Origin: Amycolatopsis mediterranei
GTDB taxonomy: Bacteria > Actinomycetota > Actinomycetes > Mycobacteriales > Pseudonocardiaceae
Reading direction: 5' to 3'
NCBI RefSeq assembly: GCF_026017845.1
Contig: NZ_CP100416.1
Location: 4,013,602-4,077,601 of the forward strand
Length of the DNA stretch: 64,000 nucleotides
Position numbers and translations under genes: made by a program. Below are positions 35,950 to 45,507 of the stretch, one piece after another. Every line of letters begins with the position of its first letter. Positions within the stretch are counted from its first letter, which is position 1. The notes under the pieces were generated by a model. It ran no database searches and was not told where the DNA came from. It worked only from the letters and a program-made list of their open reading frames with translations.

Positions 35950-37533
35950 TCAGACGGTGAAGCGGTCCGGATCGGCCGCGGCCCAGTCGTCGGCCCAGTC
36001 CCGCGGGGGTTCGGACAGCAGCTGCCCGGGCGCGAGCCAGTCGTAGAGCTCCGCGTAGGACAGCACCTGGTGGGGGTCGACGCGGCGGCGGAGCATGTGC
36101 GGTCGCAGCTCGGCGGGGAACCGGACGCCCATCGACGCCATGATCTGCTGCGCGCCGGCCACCGTGGCGCGCTGGAACCGTTCCACGCGCAGGGACTTGT
36201 CTTCGACGACCAGTGCGCGGGCGCGGCGCGGGTCCTGCGTGGTGACGCCGGTCGGGCAGCGGTTGGTGTGGCAGCGCTGGGCCTGGATGCAGCCCACCGC
36301 GAACATCATCGCCCGCGCCGCGTTGGTGTAGTCCGCGCCCTGCACGAGGCGCTTGACGATGTCCGCGCCGGTGGCGACCTTGCCGCTGGCACCGAGCTTG
36401 ATCCGGTCGCGCAGGCCCGTGCCGGCCAGTGCGTTGTGGACGGTGATCAGGCCTTCGGTCAGCGGGATTCCGATGTGGTCGGCGAACTCCAGCGGCGCGG
36501 CGCCGGTCCCGCCTTCGGCGCCGTCGACGATGATGAAGTCCGGCGTGACGCCCTCGGCGAGCATGGCCTTGCAGACGGCGAGGAACTGGCGTCGCGACCC
36601 GAGGCAGAGCTTGAAGCCGGTCGGTTTGCCGCCCGCCAGCTCGCGCATCGATGCGATGAACCGGACCAGCTCCCGCGGTGTGGAGAACACCCGGTGGTAG
36701 GGCGGGGAGATCACGCTCTTGCCTTGCGGGACATCGCGGACGCGGGCGATCTCCGCGTTCACCTTGCCGCCGGGCAGGACGCCGCCGATGCCGGGTTTCG
36801 CGCCCTGGGACAGCTTCAGCGATACGCACTTCACGGCGTCGTGCGCCGCTTTGTCGGCGAATTCCGCTTTGTCGAAATCGCCGTCGGAGGTCCGGCAGCC
36901 GAAGTAGCCGGTGCCGATCTCCCAGACGAGGTCGCCGCCGTGCCGCAGGTGGTACTCCGACAGCCCGCCTTCGCCGGTGTCGTGGGCGAACCCGCCGAGC
37001 GCGGCGCCCTTGTTGAGGGCCAGGATCGCGTTCGCGGACAGGGAGCCGAAACTCATCGCCGACACGTTCAGCAGCGCCATGTCGTAGGGCTTCGTGCAGT
37101 CGGGACCGCCGATCCGGATCTTCGGCGGATCGTCGGGCGGCGACACCGGCGCCATCGAGTGCACCAGCGACTCGTACCCGTCGGCGTAGACGTCCCGTTC
37201 GGTCCCGAACGGCTCTTCGGCGTCGGTGCCCTTGGCGCGTTCGTAGACGATGCTGCGGATGTCGCGGTCGTACGGGCGGCCGTCGAAGTTGCGTTCGACG
37301 AAGTACTGCTGCAGCTCGGGCCGCACGGCTTCGAGCAGGAACCGCAGGTGCCCGAGGACCGGGTAGTTCCGCAGGACCGAGTGCTTGCGCTGCACGAGAT
37401 CCCGGCAGCCGGTGCCGGCGAGCAGGAGCAGCGGCACGGCGAGCACCCACCACCACGGGCCGGCGAACAAGGCGAGCGCGACGGCGCCGAGCGAGAGCAG
37501 CGACAGGACCGCCACCGCAGCGAATCTGAGCAC
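35950..37533 (-). CDS. FMN-binding glutamate-synthase-family protein
   Basis: 527 residues from GTG 37533; the frame continues open upstream but runs antisense into the response-regulator gene. Two N-terminal membrane helices span about 3-42. The glutamate-synthase central FMN barrel follows: SAMSFGSLSANAILALNKGA, GAEGGTGAAPLEFADHIG, and the Cys cluster GCIQAQRCHTNRCPTG that binds an iron-sulfur cluster. There is no amidotransferase domain, so it is not a full GltB. It is probably a membrane-attached redox enzyme of unknown substrate. Confidence 0.88.
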   Translation of the reverse strand: MLRFAAVAVLSLLSLGAVALALFAGPWWWVLAVPLLLLAGTGCRDLVQRKHSVLRNYPVLGHLRFLLEAVRPELQQYFVERNFDGRPYDRDIRSIVYERAKGTDAEEPFGTERDVYADGYESLVHSMAPVSPPDDPPKIRIGGPDCTKPYDMALLNVSAMSFGSLSANAILALNKGAALGGFAHDTGEGGLSEYHLRHGGDLVWEIGTGYFGCRTSDGDFDKAEFADKAAHDAVKCVSLKLSQGAKPGIGGVLPGGKVNAEIARVRDVPQGKSVISPPYHRVFSTPRELVRFIASMRELAGGKPTGFKLCLGSRRQFLAVCKAMLAEGVTPDFIIVDGAEGGTGAAPLEFADHIGIPLTEGLITVHNALAGTGLRDRIKLGASGKVATGADIVKRLVQGADYTNAARAMMFAVGCIQAQRCHTNRCPTGVTTQDPRRARALVVEDKSLRVERFQRATVAGAQQIMASMGVRFPAELRPHMLRRRVDPHQVLSYAELYDWLAPGQLLSEPPRDWADDWAAADPDRFTV

Positions 37534-37677
37534 GGAACCGAAGCTAACGGCGGCCCCGGCCGAGCGCACGCCGAGCACGGCGATCACGCCGCCGATGGGG
37601 CATTCGTCCCGTGCGCTGCCTGCCGCCGGTGCCAACGGCAATAGGATCGCCGGGATCCGCCGTGAGGGGAGGCTGCG

Positions 37678-38367
37678 ATGTGCGCGTTCGTGCTGGTCGC
37701 GGAGGACGACGTCAAACAGGCCGAGCTGCTGCGCCGGTACCTGCGCCGCGAGGCGCACTCGGTGCTGGTGGTGCACGACGGCCGGGAGGCCGTCGACCAG
37801 GCGGCCCTGCGGCACCCCGACCTGCTCGTCCTCGACGTGATGATGCCCGGCCTGGACGGGCTGGAGGTGGTGCGGGCGCTGCGGCGGGAGTCCGATGTGC
37901 CGGTGCTGCTGGTGACGGCGCGGTCGACCGCCGAAGACAAGCTGGCCGGCTTCGACCTGGGTGCCGACGACTACGTGACCAAGCCGTACGACCCGAGGGA
38001 GCTGATGGCCCGGGTGCGGTCGCTGCTGCGCCGCGCGGGCCCGTCCGGCAGCCGGCCGGTGCTGCCGCTGCGGGTCGGTGCGCTGCTGCTGGACCAGATC
38101 CGGCACACGGTCCGGGTGCACGACCGGCCGATCGACTGCACGCCGGCGGAGTTCCGGATCCTGGAGGCGCTGATGGCCGAGCCCGGGCGGGTGCTCAGCC
38201 GCCGGCAGCTGCTGAACCAGGCCCACGGCCAGGACACCTTCGTCACCGAGCGGACGGCCGACGCGCACCTGAAGAACCTGCGCCGCAAGATCGAGGCCGA
38301 CCCGCGGCGGCCCGAGTACCTGCACACGGTGTACGGCGTCGGCTACAAGATCGCCTACGGTGGCTAG
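37678..38367 (+). CDS. OmpR/PhoB-type response regulator
   Basis: 229 residues. The receiver domain holds the phospho-acceptor Asp53 in LLVLDVMMPGLDG and a conserved Lys in TKPYDPRELM. The C-terminal winged helix (about 130-225) ends with HTVYGVGYKIA. The 8-bp overlap with the kinase gene marks a cognate two-component pair. The efflux-like operon downstream is the natural target. GAGGGGAGG precedes the ATG. Its start region is divergent from the FMN enzyme gene. Confidence 0.93.
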   Translation: MCAFVLVAEDDVKQAELLRRYLRREAHSVLVVHDGREAVDQAALRHPDLLVLDVMMPGLDGLEVVRALRRESDVPVLLVTARSTAEDKLAGFDLGADDYVTKPYDPRELMARVRSLLRRAGPSGSRPVLPLRVGALLLDQIRHTVRVHDRPIDCTPAEFRILEALMAEPGRVLSRRQLLNQAHGQDTFVTERTADAHLKNLRRKIEADPRRPEYLHTVYGVGYKIAYGG

Positions 38368-40132
38368 AGCCGGCCTGCGGGTCCGGCTCCTGGCCGGCAC
38401 GGTGCTGGTCGCCGCCGGGGCGGTCGCGGCGACGGCGTGGCTCGCGGTGCAGGGCACCACGGGCTCCATCGCCGAGCAGCAGGACGCGATGGAACGGGTT
38501 TCCGTGCAGGCGTACACCACGCTGGTCGACTACGCCGCCACGCACGCCGACTGGCACGCGGTGCAGCCCTCGCTGACGCAGCTGTCGGTGTACACCGGCA
38601 CCCGGGTCGTCCTCACGCCCGTCGGCGGCGCGTCGGTCAGCAGCTCGCCGGGGCCGGCCGGGCCGGTGGCCACCGCGCCGCCGCTGCAGATCGATCCGCT
38701 CGCGGTCGACAACTCGGTGGCCGGAACGCGGTTCCCCGACGGGATCGCCCCCGCGGTGGTCGGCCCGTTCCAGCTGACCACCCAGGAGCACGCCGACCTC
38801 GAAGCGCGCGTCGAGACCGACGTGAAATGCCTGCAGGACCACCGGATCGCCGCGACGATCGCCGAGGTGCGCAGCGGGCGCCCGTACCTGCGCCTCACCC
38901 AGCCCGACGAGCCGTCGTCGCCGTGCGCCAAGGTCCTGGGCGCGGCCGGCTGGCCGATCGGCTACCAGGACACCACGCGGGTGACGCCGACGCCCACCGA
39001 GCAGGCGGCGCTGGACCGGATCACGCACGCCATGAAGACCTGCCTGCCGTCGGCCACGGACCCCACGGTCGTGCTGGACGCCCGCGGCGAGGTCCGCCCG
39101 GCGGCCGGGCTGCAGGACGCGCAGCTCGGCAAGTGCCTGGTGGACGCGCGGCGCCAGGTCCTGCGTCCCTACGTCGCGCCGATCGCGTACCTCCAGGTCA
39201 CCACGGACGAGAACGATCGGCGGGCCGGCATCGGGCTGTCCTCCGACGGGCTGCTGCGCATCGCCGGCGTCACCGCGATCGTGCTGGTGCTGACGGTCGG
39301 GGTGGCGATGTTGCTGGCGAACCGGGTGATCCGGCCGGTCCGCGCGCTCACCGCCGCGACGCGGCGCATGCGGGCCGGCGACGGCTCCGCGCGGGCGCGG
39401 GTGCGGGCCCGCTGGGAGATCGCGGAACTCGCGGGCGCGTTCAACGAGATGGCCGAGCACGCCGCCCGCACCGAGGAGCAGCGCCGCGACCTGATCAGCG
39501 ACGTCTCGCACGAACTGCGCACGCCGCTGGGCACCATCCGCGGCTGGCTGGTCGCCACCCAGGACGGCGTCGCCGAGCTCGACGACGAACTGGTGTCCTC
39601 GCTGCTCCAGGAAACCTCGGTCCTGCAGCACCTGGTCGACGACCTGCGTGACCTGGCCCTGGCCGACGCGGGCATGCTGCGGCTGGACCGGGTCGAGGTG
39701 AACGCGACGGACCTGCTGCGGCACGTCGCGGCCGCGCACGGCGACCGCGTCGACACCGACGTGCCCGATGACCTGCTCGTGGAGGCCGATCCGGTGCGGC
39801 TGCACCAGATCGTCGGCAACCTGCTGGCCAACGCCGTCCGCCACACCCCGCCGGACGGGCGGATCCGGCTGCACGGGCGCCGCGAGGGCCCGGACGTGCT
39901 GATCACCGTGACCGACACCGGCACCGGCATCGCGCCGGAGGACCTGCCACACGTGTTCGACCGGTTCTGGCGCGCCGACAAGTCACGCACCCGGCGCACC
40001 GGCGGCAGCGGACTGGGGCTGGCCATCGTGCGCAAGCTCGCCGAGGCCCAGGACGGGGCCGTCACCGTGACCAGCGCACCGGGCGAGGGCAGCACCTTCA
40101 CGTTGCGGATGCCCGCGCCCGCGGACCGGTGA
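38360..40132 (+). CDS. Membrane sensor histidine kinase (HAMP, HisKA, HATPase)
   Basis: 590 residues. An N-terminal helix (about 8-30), a large extracytoplasmic sensor of about 270 residues with several Cys, and a second helix (about 298-318) lead into a HAMP segment (RPVRALTAATRRMRAGD). The phospho-acceptor is His384 in DVSHELRTPLG. ATP-binding boxes are NLLANAVRHTPP, VTDTGTGIAPEDL and GGSGLGLAIV. Cys residues in the sensor (KCLQDH, TCLPSA, GKCLVD) suggest disulfides. It should phosphorylate the upstream regulator in response to an envelope signal. Confidence 0.93.
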   Translation: MARAGLRVRLLAGTVLVAAGAVAATAWLAVQGTTGSIAEQQDAMERVSVQAYTTLVDYAATHADWHAVQPSLTQLSVYTGTRVVLTPVGGASVSSSPGPAGPVATAPPLQIDPLAVDNSVAGTRFPDGIAPAVVGPFQLTTQEHADLEARVETDVKCLQDHRIAATIAEVRSGRPYLRLTQPDEPSSPCAKVLGAAGWPIGYQDTTRVTPTPTEQAALDRITHAMKTCLPSATDPTVVLDARGEVRPAAGLQDAQLGKCLVDARRQVLRPYVAPIAYLQVTTDENDRRAGIGLSSDGLLRIAGVTAIVLVLTVGVAMLLANRVIRPVRALTAATRRMRAGDGSARARVRARWEIAELAGAFNEMAEHAARTEEQRRDLISDVSHELRTPLGTIRGWLVATQDGVAELDDELVSSLLQETSVLQHLVDDLRDLALADAGMLRLDRVEVNATDLLRHVAAAHGDRVDTDVPDDLLVEADPVRLHQIVGNLLANAVRHTPPDGRIRLHGRREGPDVLITVTDTGTGIAPEDLPHVFDRFWRADKSRTRRTGGSGLGLAIVRKLAEAQDGAVTVTSAPGEGSTFTLRMPAPADR

Positions 40133-40138
40133 AAGATC

Positions 40139-40166
40139 GTTCACGGCGTTCGCACAGGTTCTTCAC
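40139..40166 (+). promoter_or_regulatory. GTTC direct repeats, candidate response-regulator site
   Basis: Three GTTC half-sites start at 40139, 40148 and 40158, each followed by a C/A-rich trinucleotide, the last reading GTTCTTCAC. Tandem half-sites spaced about one helical turn apart are the usual target of OmpR-type regulators. They sit between the kinase stop and the lipoprotein start at 40190, so the regulator encoded just upstream may act here. Confidence 0.35.
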
Positions 40167-40189
40167 AGTCGTCGGGCACGGTAGGCCGG

Positions 40190-40789
40190 GTGAACCTCAC
40201 CCGATGCCTGGTCGCCGCGGCCGCTCTGCTCGCCCTCGCGGCGTGTTCGAACCCGGCTCCGCCGTCCGGCCAGGTCGCCACGATGTCCACCCCGGGCACC
40301 TCGGACCCGGGCAAGACGGCGGCCGCCACGCCGTCGGCGGAGCCGGACAACGGCCGCCCCCGCGAACGCCTCGACATGACCAACGAGGACCTGGAAGCCC
40401 TCAACGCCCCCTACCTGGCTTGCCTGACGCAGAACGGTTCCCCCAAGGGCCGGAAAGGCAGCCCGGGCTCCGGCCCGTCCGCGGCACCGGTGGACGGCCA
40501 GACCGACCAGCAGGCGGAGGAGAAGGCCGAGGCGGCGTGCCTGTCCAAGAGCCCGCTGCCGCCGTGGGAACTGGACAGCTCCAACCCGCACGCCGCCGAC
40601 TTCGTGCACGCGGTCGTGCAATGCCTGCGGGGCAAGGGTGTCCGGTACGTCGACGAGGAACCGCCGCAGGGTGACCGGGAGGTCTACAGCTTCGGCGGAC
40701 CGCAGAACGACGCCGCCTCCATCTCCAAGGGCATGAGCCTCGCGCCGGAGTGCGAGAAGGAAGTCGCCGCCAAGGGCATCGGCAAGTGA
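40190..40789 (+). CDS. Lipoprotein of a MacAB-like efflux operon, function unknown
   Basis: 199 residues from GTG 40190. The signal peptide ends with the lipobox LAAC at Cys19. A Pro/Gly/Ser-rich linker follows, then a helical domain with paired Cys ([27 protein letters not shown]), likely disulfide bonded. It starts the operon containing an adaptor, ATPase and permease; its stop overlaps the adaptor start (GTGA). It may bind the exported or sensed molecule, which is inference. Confidence 0.8.
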   Translation: MNLTRCLVAAAALLALAACSNPAPPSGQVATMSTPGTSDPGKTAAATPSAEPDNGRPRERLDMTNEDLEALNAPYLACLTQNGSPKGRKGSPGSGPSAAPVDGQTDQQAEEKAEAACLSKSPLPPWELDSSNPHAADFVHAVVQCLRGKGVRYVDEEPPQGDREVYSFGGPQNDAASISKGMSLAPECEKEVAAKGIGK

Positions 40790-41865
40790 GGGGACGCACC
40801 CTCGCGGGCATCGGCGTCGTGACGGTCCTCGTCGCCGGCGGGGTGACCGCGTACGTCTTCATCACCCGGCCCGCGCCGCTCACGGCCGCCGCGCAGCCGG
40901 CGCCACCGGCGACGACGACCGTCGTCAAAACGACCTTGACGACCTCGGTGACGCTGAACGGCTCCCTCGGCTACGGGAAGGCCACCGGCTACACCGGACG
41001 GAAAGCGGGCACGCTGACCTGGCTCCCCGCGCCCGGCACGGTCGTGCACCGCGGCGGCCGGCTCTACACGGTCGACGCGCAGCCGGTCGTGCTCTTCGTC
41101 GGCGACCTGCCGCTCTACCGGACGATCGACCCGGCGGCGACGCCCGGACCCGACGTCCGCGAGGTCAACGCGAACCTGCGTGCGCTGGGCTACCGCACCG
41201 CTCCTGCCGGCGACGCCTACACCGACGGCACGGCGACGGCGCTGAAGGCCTGGCAGCGCAAGAACAAGCTCGAGGAGAGCGGCGCGCTCGGCATGGGCGA
41301 CGTCGCGGTGCTGCCCGGCGAGGTCCGCGTCGACTCGCAGAAGGCGCAACCGGGCGCGCCCGCGACGGCGGAGCTGCTCGGCCTGACCGCCACCGCCCGG
41401 CAGGTCACCGCGCCGGTCGACCCCGCGCAGGTCGACGTCGCCCTGCTCAAGGCCGGCAGCAAGGTGGAGCTGTCCTTGCCGGACGGATCCCGGGCTCCCG
41501 GCACGGTCACGGCGCTGGACTCCGGCTCGTCCGCGGACGCCTCGGGTGCACCCCGCGGAACGGGCGGCCCCGGCGGGTCCGCGCCCGGCCAGGCCGTGAC
41601 GATCTCCGTCGACGACCAGGCCAAGGTGTCCACAATGGACTCCGGCAGCGTCGACGTCGTGGTCACCCTCGCGCACCACGACAACGTGCTCGCGGTGCCG
41701 GTCGGCGCGCTCGTCGCGTTGCAGGAAGGCGGTTACGCGGTGCAGGTCGTCGCCGCCGGCCACGCGAGGCTGGTCGCCGTCCGGACGGGCATGTTCGCCG
41801 ACGGCCGGGTCGAGGTGGCCGGCGACGGGCTCGCCGAGGGGCAGAAGGTGGTGACCGTGTCATGA
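40786..41865 (+). CDS. Membrane-fusion-like adaptor with peptidoglycan-binding domain
   Basis: 359 residues from GTG 40786, chosen because it overlaps the lipoprotein stop as GTGA. One N-terminal membrane helix (about 5-25) is followed by a lipoyl/barrel-like segment. A peptidoglycan-binding_1 domain spans about 125-165 ([15 protein letters not shown]). C-terminal strands match MacA-type adaptors ([20 protein letters not shown]). Such proteins connect MacB-type ABC exporters to the wall in Gram-positives. It lies upstream of the ATPase and permease with 4-bp overlaps. Confidence 0.87.
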   Translation: MRGRTLAGIGVVTVLVAGGVTAYVFITRPAPLTAAAQPAPPATTTVVKTTLTTSVTLNGSLGYGKATGYTGRKAGTLTWLPAPGTVVHRGGRLYTVDAQPVVLFVGDLPLYRTIDPAATPGPDVREVNANLRALGYRTAPAGDAYTDGTATALKAWQRKNKLEESGALGMGDVAVLPGEVRVDSQKAQPGAPATAELLGLTATARQVTAPVDPAQVDVALLKAGSKVELSLPDGSRAPGTVTALDSGSSADASGAPRGTGGPGGSAPGQAVTISVDDQAKVSTMDSGSVDVVVTLAHHDNVLAVPVGALVALQEGGYAVQVVAAGHARLVAVRTGMFADGRVEVAGDGLAEGQKVVTVS

Positions 41866-42557
41866 CGCCGGTGCTCGCGATCCGCCGTGCCGGCAAGGAG
41901 TACCCCGGCGGCGTGCACGCCCTGACCGGCGTTTCGCTCACCATCGAGCCCGGCGAGCTGCTGGCCATCGTCGGCCCGTCGGGCTCCGGCAAGTCCACGT
42001 TGCTCAACCTGATGGGCACGCTGGACCGGCCGACCAGCGGCTCGATCGAGATCGCCGGGCAGGACGTCACGGTGCTGCCCGACCGGGCGCTCTCGGCGTT
42101 GCGCGCCCAGGAGATCGGGTTCGTGTTCCAGCACTTCCACCTCGCCGACGGCCTGACGGCCACCGAAAACGTCGCCACCGGCCTGTTGTACGCGGGCGTG
42201 CCGCGGCGCCGGCGGCGGCCGCTGGCCGATGCGGCACTCGACCGGGTCGGCCTGGCCCACCGCCGCGCCCACCGGCCGCACCAGCTCTCCGGCGGGGAGA
42301 AGCAGCGCGTGGCCATCGCCAGGGCCCTGGTCAACGCGCCGTCCCTGGTGCTGGCCGACGAGCCGACCGGCGCGCTGGACACCGGCACCAGCGCCGCGGT
42401 CCTGGACCTGCTGCGCGACCTGCGCGACGGCGGCACGACCATCGCCGTGATCACCCACGACCGGGAGATCGCGGCCGCCATGCCGCGGCGGGTGGAGATC
42501 CTCGACGGCCGGATCCGGTCCGACACGACCCGGCTCGCGGGCGTGGTGCCGGCATGA
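41862..42557 (+). CDS. ABC transporter ATP-binding protein (MacB/LolD-type)
   Basis: 231 residues. Walker A is GPSGSGKST with Lys44, the signature is [15 protein letters not shown], and Walker B is [12 protein letters not shown]. This is the characteristic MacB/LolD/FtsE subfamily pattern. It drives the permease encoded by the next gene (4-bp overlap). Substrate export, envelope maintenance or peptide resistance are the possible functions. Confidence 0.95.
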   Translation: MTPVLAIRRAGKEYPGGVHALTGVSLTIEPGELLAIVGPSGSGKSTLLNLMGTLDRPTSGSIEIAGQDVTVLPDRALSALRAQEIGFVFQHFHLADGLTATENVATGLLYAGVPRRRRRPLADAALDRVGLAHRRAHRPHQLSGGEKQRVAIARALVNAPSLVLADEPTGALDTGTSAAVLDLLRDLRDGGTTIAVITHDREIAAAMPRRVEILDGRIRSDTTRLAGVVPA

Positions 42558-43768
42558 CGCGGCCCGCCGTCCGGCCCGCTGTCCGGCTGGGTCCCGGCGA
42601 CATCCTGCTGCTGGGCCTGCTCGGGCCCCGGACCCGGCCGCTGCGCGCGGTGCTGTCCGCGCTGGGCATCTCGATCGGGATCGCCACGATGATCGTGGTC
42701 GTCGGCATCTCGAGCTCCGGGCAGCAGGCCCTCGCGGATCAGCTTTCCGCGCTGGGCACCAACCTGCTGCGGGCGGAAGCCCAGATCGACGGCGACGGCC
42801 GGACGCTGCCGCCGGTGCCGGCCGTGGCGGCGAAGATGACCGCGCGGATCCCGCCCGTGCGGGCGGCCAGCCAGGTCGCCAACACCCACGCCCAGGTCCG
42901 CCGCTCGCAGGCCATCCCGGCCACCGAGGGCTCCGGGCTGACCGTGCTGGCCGCGGAGAACGACCTGCTGCCGGTGATCGGCGCGCACGTCGCGTCCGGC
43001 ACCTTCCTGAACCCGGCCAACGCCGCGTTCCCGACGGTCGTGCTGGGTGCGGTCGCCGCGACCCGGCTCGGGATCACCTCGCTCGAGCCGGGTGGGCGGC
43101 AACCCGAGGTGTGGATCGGCGACCGCGCCTTCACCGTCGTCGGCGTGCTCGCCCCCAGCCCGCTCGCCCCGGAGATCGAACGGTCCGTCCTGGTCGGCCG
43201 GCCCGCGGCGATCGGCTACCTGAAGTTCGACGACCACCCCACCGTGCTGTACGTGCGGGTGGACGAGGCGCAGATCGACGCCGTCCGCGCGGTGCTCGCC
43301 CAGACGATGTTCCCGCCCAACCCCGGCAAGATCCTCGTCAGCAGGCCGTCGGATGCCTTGAAGGCCAAGCAGCTCTCCGACTCGACGTTCTCCGGCCTGC
43401 TGCTCGGCCTGGCCGCGGTGGCGCTGCTGGTCGGCGCGGTCGGCGTGGCCAACACGATGATCATCTCGGTGCTGGAGCGCACCCGCGAGATCGGGCTCCG
43501 GCGCGCGCTGGGCGCGACCAGGCGGCACATCCGCGGCCAGTTCCTCGCCGAATCCGTGGTGCTGTGCCTGCTGGGCGGACTCGCGGGCGCCGCCGTGGGC
43601 CTGCTCGTCACGGTGGACTACGCGGCGTCGCGGGGCTGGCCCGCGGTCGTTCCCGTCACCGGTATCGCCGGCGGCGTGGGTGCCGCGCTGGTCCTGGGCA
43701 TCCTCGCCGGGATCCACCCGGCGGTCCGGGCGTCCCGGCTACCGCCGACCGAAGCACTGGCCACCTGA
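42554..43768 (+). CDS. MacB-type ABC permease (MacB_PCD and FtsX domains)
   Basis: 404 residues. An N-terminal helix (about 35-58) is followed by a periplasmic-core-like extracellular domain and a C-terminal FtsX block of three helices (about 280-395). The conserved [20 protein letters not shown] precedes the last helices. It works with the ATPase and adaptor of the same operon, using the mechanotransmission mechanism known for MacB. It ends 14 bp before the convergent oxidoreductase stop. Confidence 0.93.
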   Translation: MTRPAVRPAVRLGPGDILLLGLLGPRTRPLRAVLSALGISIGIATMIVVVGISSSGQQALADQLSALGTNLLRAEAQIDGDGRTLPPVPAVAAKMTARIPPVRAASQVANTHAQVRRSQAIPATEGSGLTVLAAENDLLPVIGAHVASGTFLNPANAAFPTVVLGAVAATRLGITSLEPGGRQPEVWIGDRAFTVVGVLAPSPLAPEIERSVLVGRPAAIGYLKFDDHPTVLYVRVDEAQIDAVRAVLAQTMFPPNPGKILVSRPSDALKAKQLSDSTFSGLLLGLAAVALLVGAVGVANTMIISVLERTREIGLRRALGATRRHIRGQFLAESVVLCLLGGLAGAAVGLLVTVDYAASRGWPAVVPVTGIAGGVGAALVLGILAGIHPAVRASRLPPTEALAT

Positions 43769-43782
43769 CGGGCGGTACTCGC

Positions 43783-44772
43783 CTAGATCGTCAGGAGCAC
43801 GCGGCCGAACGGGCTGCCCTCGGCGAGGTGCCGCTGCGCCTGCGCGGCCTGCTCCAGCGGGAACACGCGGTCGACCAGCGGGGTGATTTCCTTGCGGGCG
43901 AGCAGGTCGAGCAGGTGGGTGTTCGCGGCGTTGATCTGCTCCGGGGTGAACAGGGCGAACCGGAAACCGTGGATGTGGGTGTTCTTCCAGATCAGGTCGG
44001 TGACGTCGATTTCGGTGCGCGTGCTCGCCGCGTAGCCGACGCTGACCAGGGTGCCGTCCACGGCCAGGGCACCGAGCGCCGCCCCGGTCACCGAGCCTCC
44101 GACGCCGTCGAGGACGACGTCGACGCCCTTGCCGCCGGTGAGCCGGTGCACGCCGTCGCGCAGGGACTCGGTGGACAGGTCGATCACCTCGAACCCGGCC
44201 GCCCGGCCGCGTTCGGCCTTCGCGGTGCTGGTGGCGGTGGTGATCGCCGCGCCGGCGCCGAGGACCCGGGCGACGTCCACGCCGCCCTGGCCGACCCCGC
44301 CCGCGACGCCGGGAGCGAGCACGGACTGCCCCGGCCGGAACCCGGCGAGTTCGGACAGCGCCAGGTACGCGGTGAGGTGCCCGGTCGCGGCCGTGAGTGC
44401 GGCCGCGGCGGTGTCGTCGACGGCGTCCGGGATGGGCACGACGTGGCGCGGATCGACGGCGATGTACTCGGCCCACGCGCCGTCGGCGCCCACGCCGTAC
44501 CGGCCGCCGCTGAGGATCACGCGCGTGCCGGCCGGGAGGCCGCTGGCGCCGGGCTCGGTGAGCACGCCGACGCCGAATCCGCCGGGCCGGATCGGCAGCG
44601 GCCGGACGGCGGCCGCGGGGAGCTTGCCGCTGCGGACGGTGTCGTCCAGCGGGTTCACGCCCGCCAAAGTGACCCGGACGAGCGCTTGGCCGTCGTCCGG
44701 AACCGGGACGGGGACGTCGACGACTCTTAGGACGTCGTATCCGCCGAACTCGTCGTACTGGATCGCGCGCAT
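43783..44772 (-). CDS. NADP-dependent quinone oxidoreductase-like MDR protein
   Basis: 329 residues, zinc-free medium-chain reductase. The N-terminus MRAIQYDEFGGYDVLRVVDV is typical of quinone oxidoreductases. The nucleotide loop is GVAGGVGQGGVDVARVLGAG near 150. Structural zinc Cys ligands are absent. It should reduce quinones or enones with NADPH. AAGGAG precedes the ATG. A CGNR regulator gene lies 32 bp upstream on the same strand, so the pair probably forms an operon that answers to electrophiles. Confidence 0.9.
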   Translation of the reverse strand: MRAIQYDEFGGYDVLRVVDVPVPVPDDGQALVRVTLAGVNPLDDTVRSGKLPAAAVRPLPIRPGGFGVGVLTEPGASGLPAGTRVILSGGRYGVGADGAWAEYIAVDPRHVVPIPDAVDDTAAAALTAATGHLTAYLALSELAGFRPGQSVLAPGVAGGVGQGGVDVARVLGAGAAITTATSTAKAERGRAAGFEVIDLSTESLRDGVHRLTGGKGVDVVLDGVGGSVTGAALGALAVDGTLVSVGYAASTRTEIDVTDLIWKNTHIHGFRFALFTPEQINAANTHLLDLLARKEITPLVDRVFPLEQAAQAQRHLAEGSPFGRVLLTI

Positions 44773-44804
44773 GGTGGACGCTCCTTGTAATAAGTGAAAG
44801 GGCC

Positions 44805-45380
44805 TCAGCTATTTTCGGCACGCTGGCGGGCTCGATAGGCGCGCAGGTTGGCCGGGTTGCCGCAGGTGCGCACGTCGTGCCAGGTGCCGCTGTTGTTGCG
44901 CGAGCGGTCGAAGAAGGCGGCCGCGCACCGCGAGTTGCGGCAGACCTTGAGGCGGCGCCACGTGCCGGCGGCCTGGGCGTCCGCGATCGCGATCAGGGTG
45001 AGCGAGGCCAGGGCTCGCCGGCCGCTGCCCCGGGGCTCCGGCCGGACCCGGCCGTCCGGATCGAGGCGCAGCACGACGCCGGCCTGGTGTTCCGGCACGT
45101 GTTCCGCCGTCCCGGCCAGGTGCTGGTGGAGATCGACGCGCAGGTCCCGGAGGGGATCGAGGTCTTCCTCGCCGAGGCGCACGAGGGGGACGCCTTGGCC
45201 GGTCTCCTCGGTCCACGCCGCCAGCGCCTCGCCGGCCCATCGCTGTGCCGACGTCACGTCGGCGAGCAGGTCGGGCTGACGAGGACGACCGGCCGACCTG
45301 GTGTTGAGCAGGTCGTGCACGAGCCCCAAGGTGGCCGGAGCGGGTTGGAGGTCGTAGCGCGCGGTGGCGAGCCAGGTCAT
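44805..45380 (-). CDS. CGNR zinc-finger transcriptional regulator
   Basis: 191 residues. The N-terminal ABATE ligand-sensing domain begins LQPAPATLGLVHDLLNT. The C-terminal zinc finger has CRNSRCAAAFFDRSRNNSG then RTCGNPANLRAYR, containing the CGNR-type Cys residues and the CGN motif (here CGNPAN). It likely binds DNA and controls the quinone oxidoreductase encoded just downstream, and perhaps itself. A dyad with TGAAATA arms overlaps its start codon. Confidence 0.88.
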   Translation of the reverse strand: MTWLATARYDLQPAPATLGLVHDLLNTRSAGRPRQPDLLADVTSAQRWAGEALAAWTEETGQGVPLVRLGEEDLDPLRDLRVDLHQHLAGTAEHVPEHQAGVVLRLDPDGRVRPEPRGSGRRALASLTLIAIADAQAAGTWRRLKVCRNSRCAAAFFDRSRNNSGTWHDVRTCGNPANLRAYRARQRAENS

Positions 45381-45410
45381 GAAATAAGCATGACTCGGTT
45401 GACTATTTCA
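45380..45410. promoter_or_regulatory. Dyad at the CGNR gene start, candidate autoregulatory site
   Basis: The arms TGAAATA (45380-45386) and TATTTCA (45404-45410) are a perfect inverted repeat with a 17-bp spacer, a spacing of about two helical turns. It spans the leader of the CGNR gene and stands out as AT-rich in a GC-rich background. Autoregulation by the CGNR protein is inference. Confidence 0.4.
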
Positions 45411-45448
45411 GGGTGCGTTCTGTGCGTCATGTCACTGGCGTCACATTC

Positions 45449-45487
45449 TGGATCGATCGGTCCAACAATCATGGACTGATCGATCCA
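45449..45487. promoter_or_regulatory. Two TetR-type palindromic operators before the MFS operon
   Basis: Two near-identical 16-bp dyads, TGGATCGATCGGTCCA (45449-45464) and TGGACTGATCGATCCA (45472-45487), are separated by 7 bp. Each is a near-perfect palindrome around GATC. Centres lie 23 bp apart, about two helical turns, which allows two dimers on one DNA face. The site ends just before the MFS start. The TetR gene at the end of the same operon is the likely binder. Confidence 0.7.
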
Positions 45488-45507
45488 AGATGGCTACGGT
45501 CAGGTCC

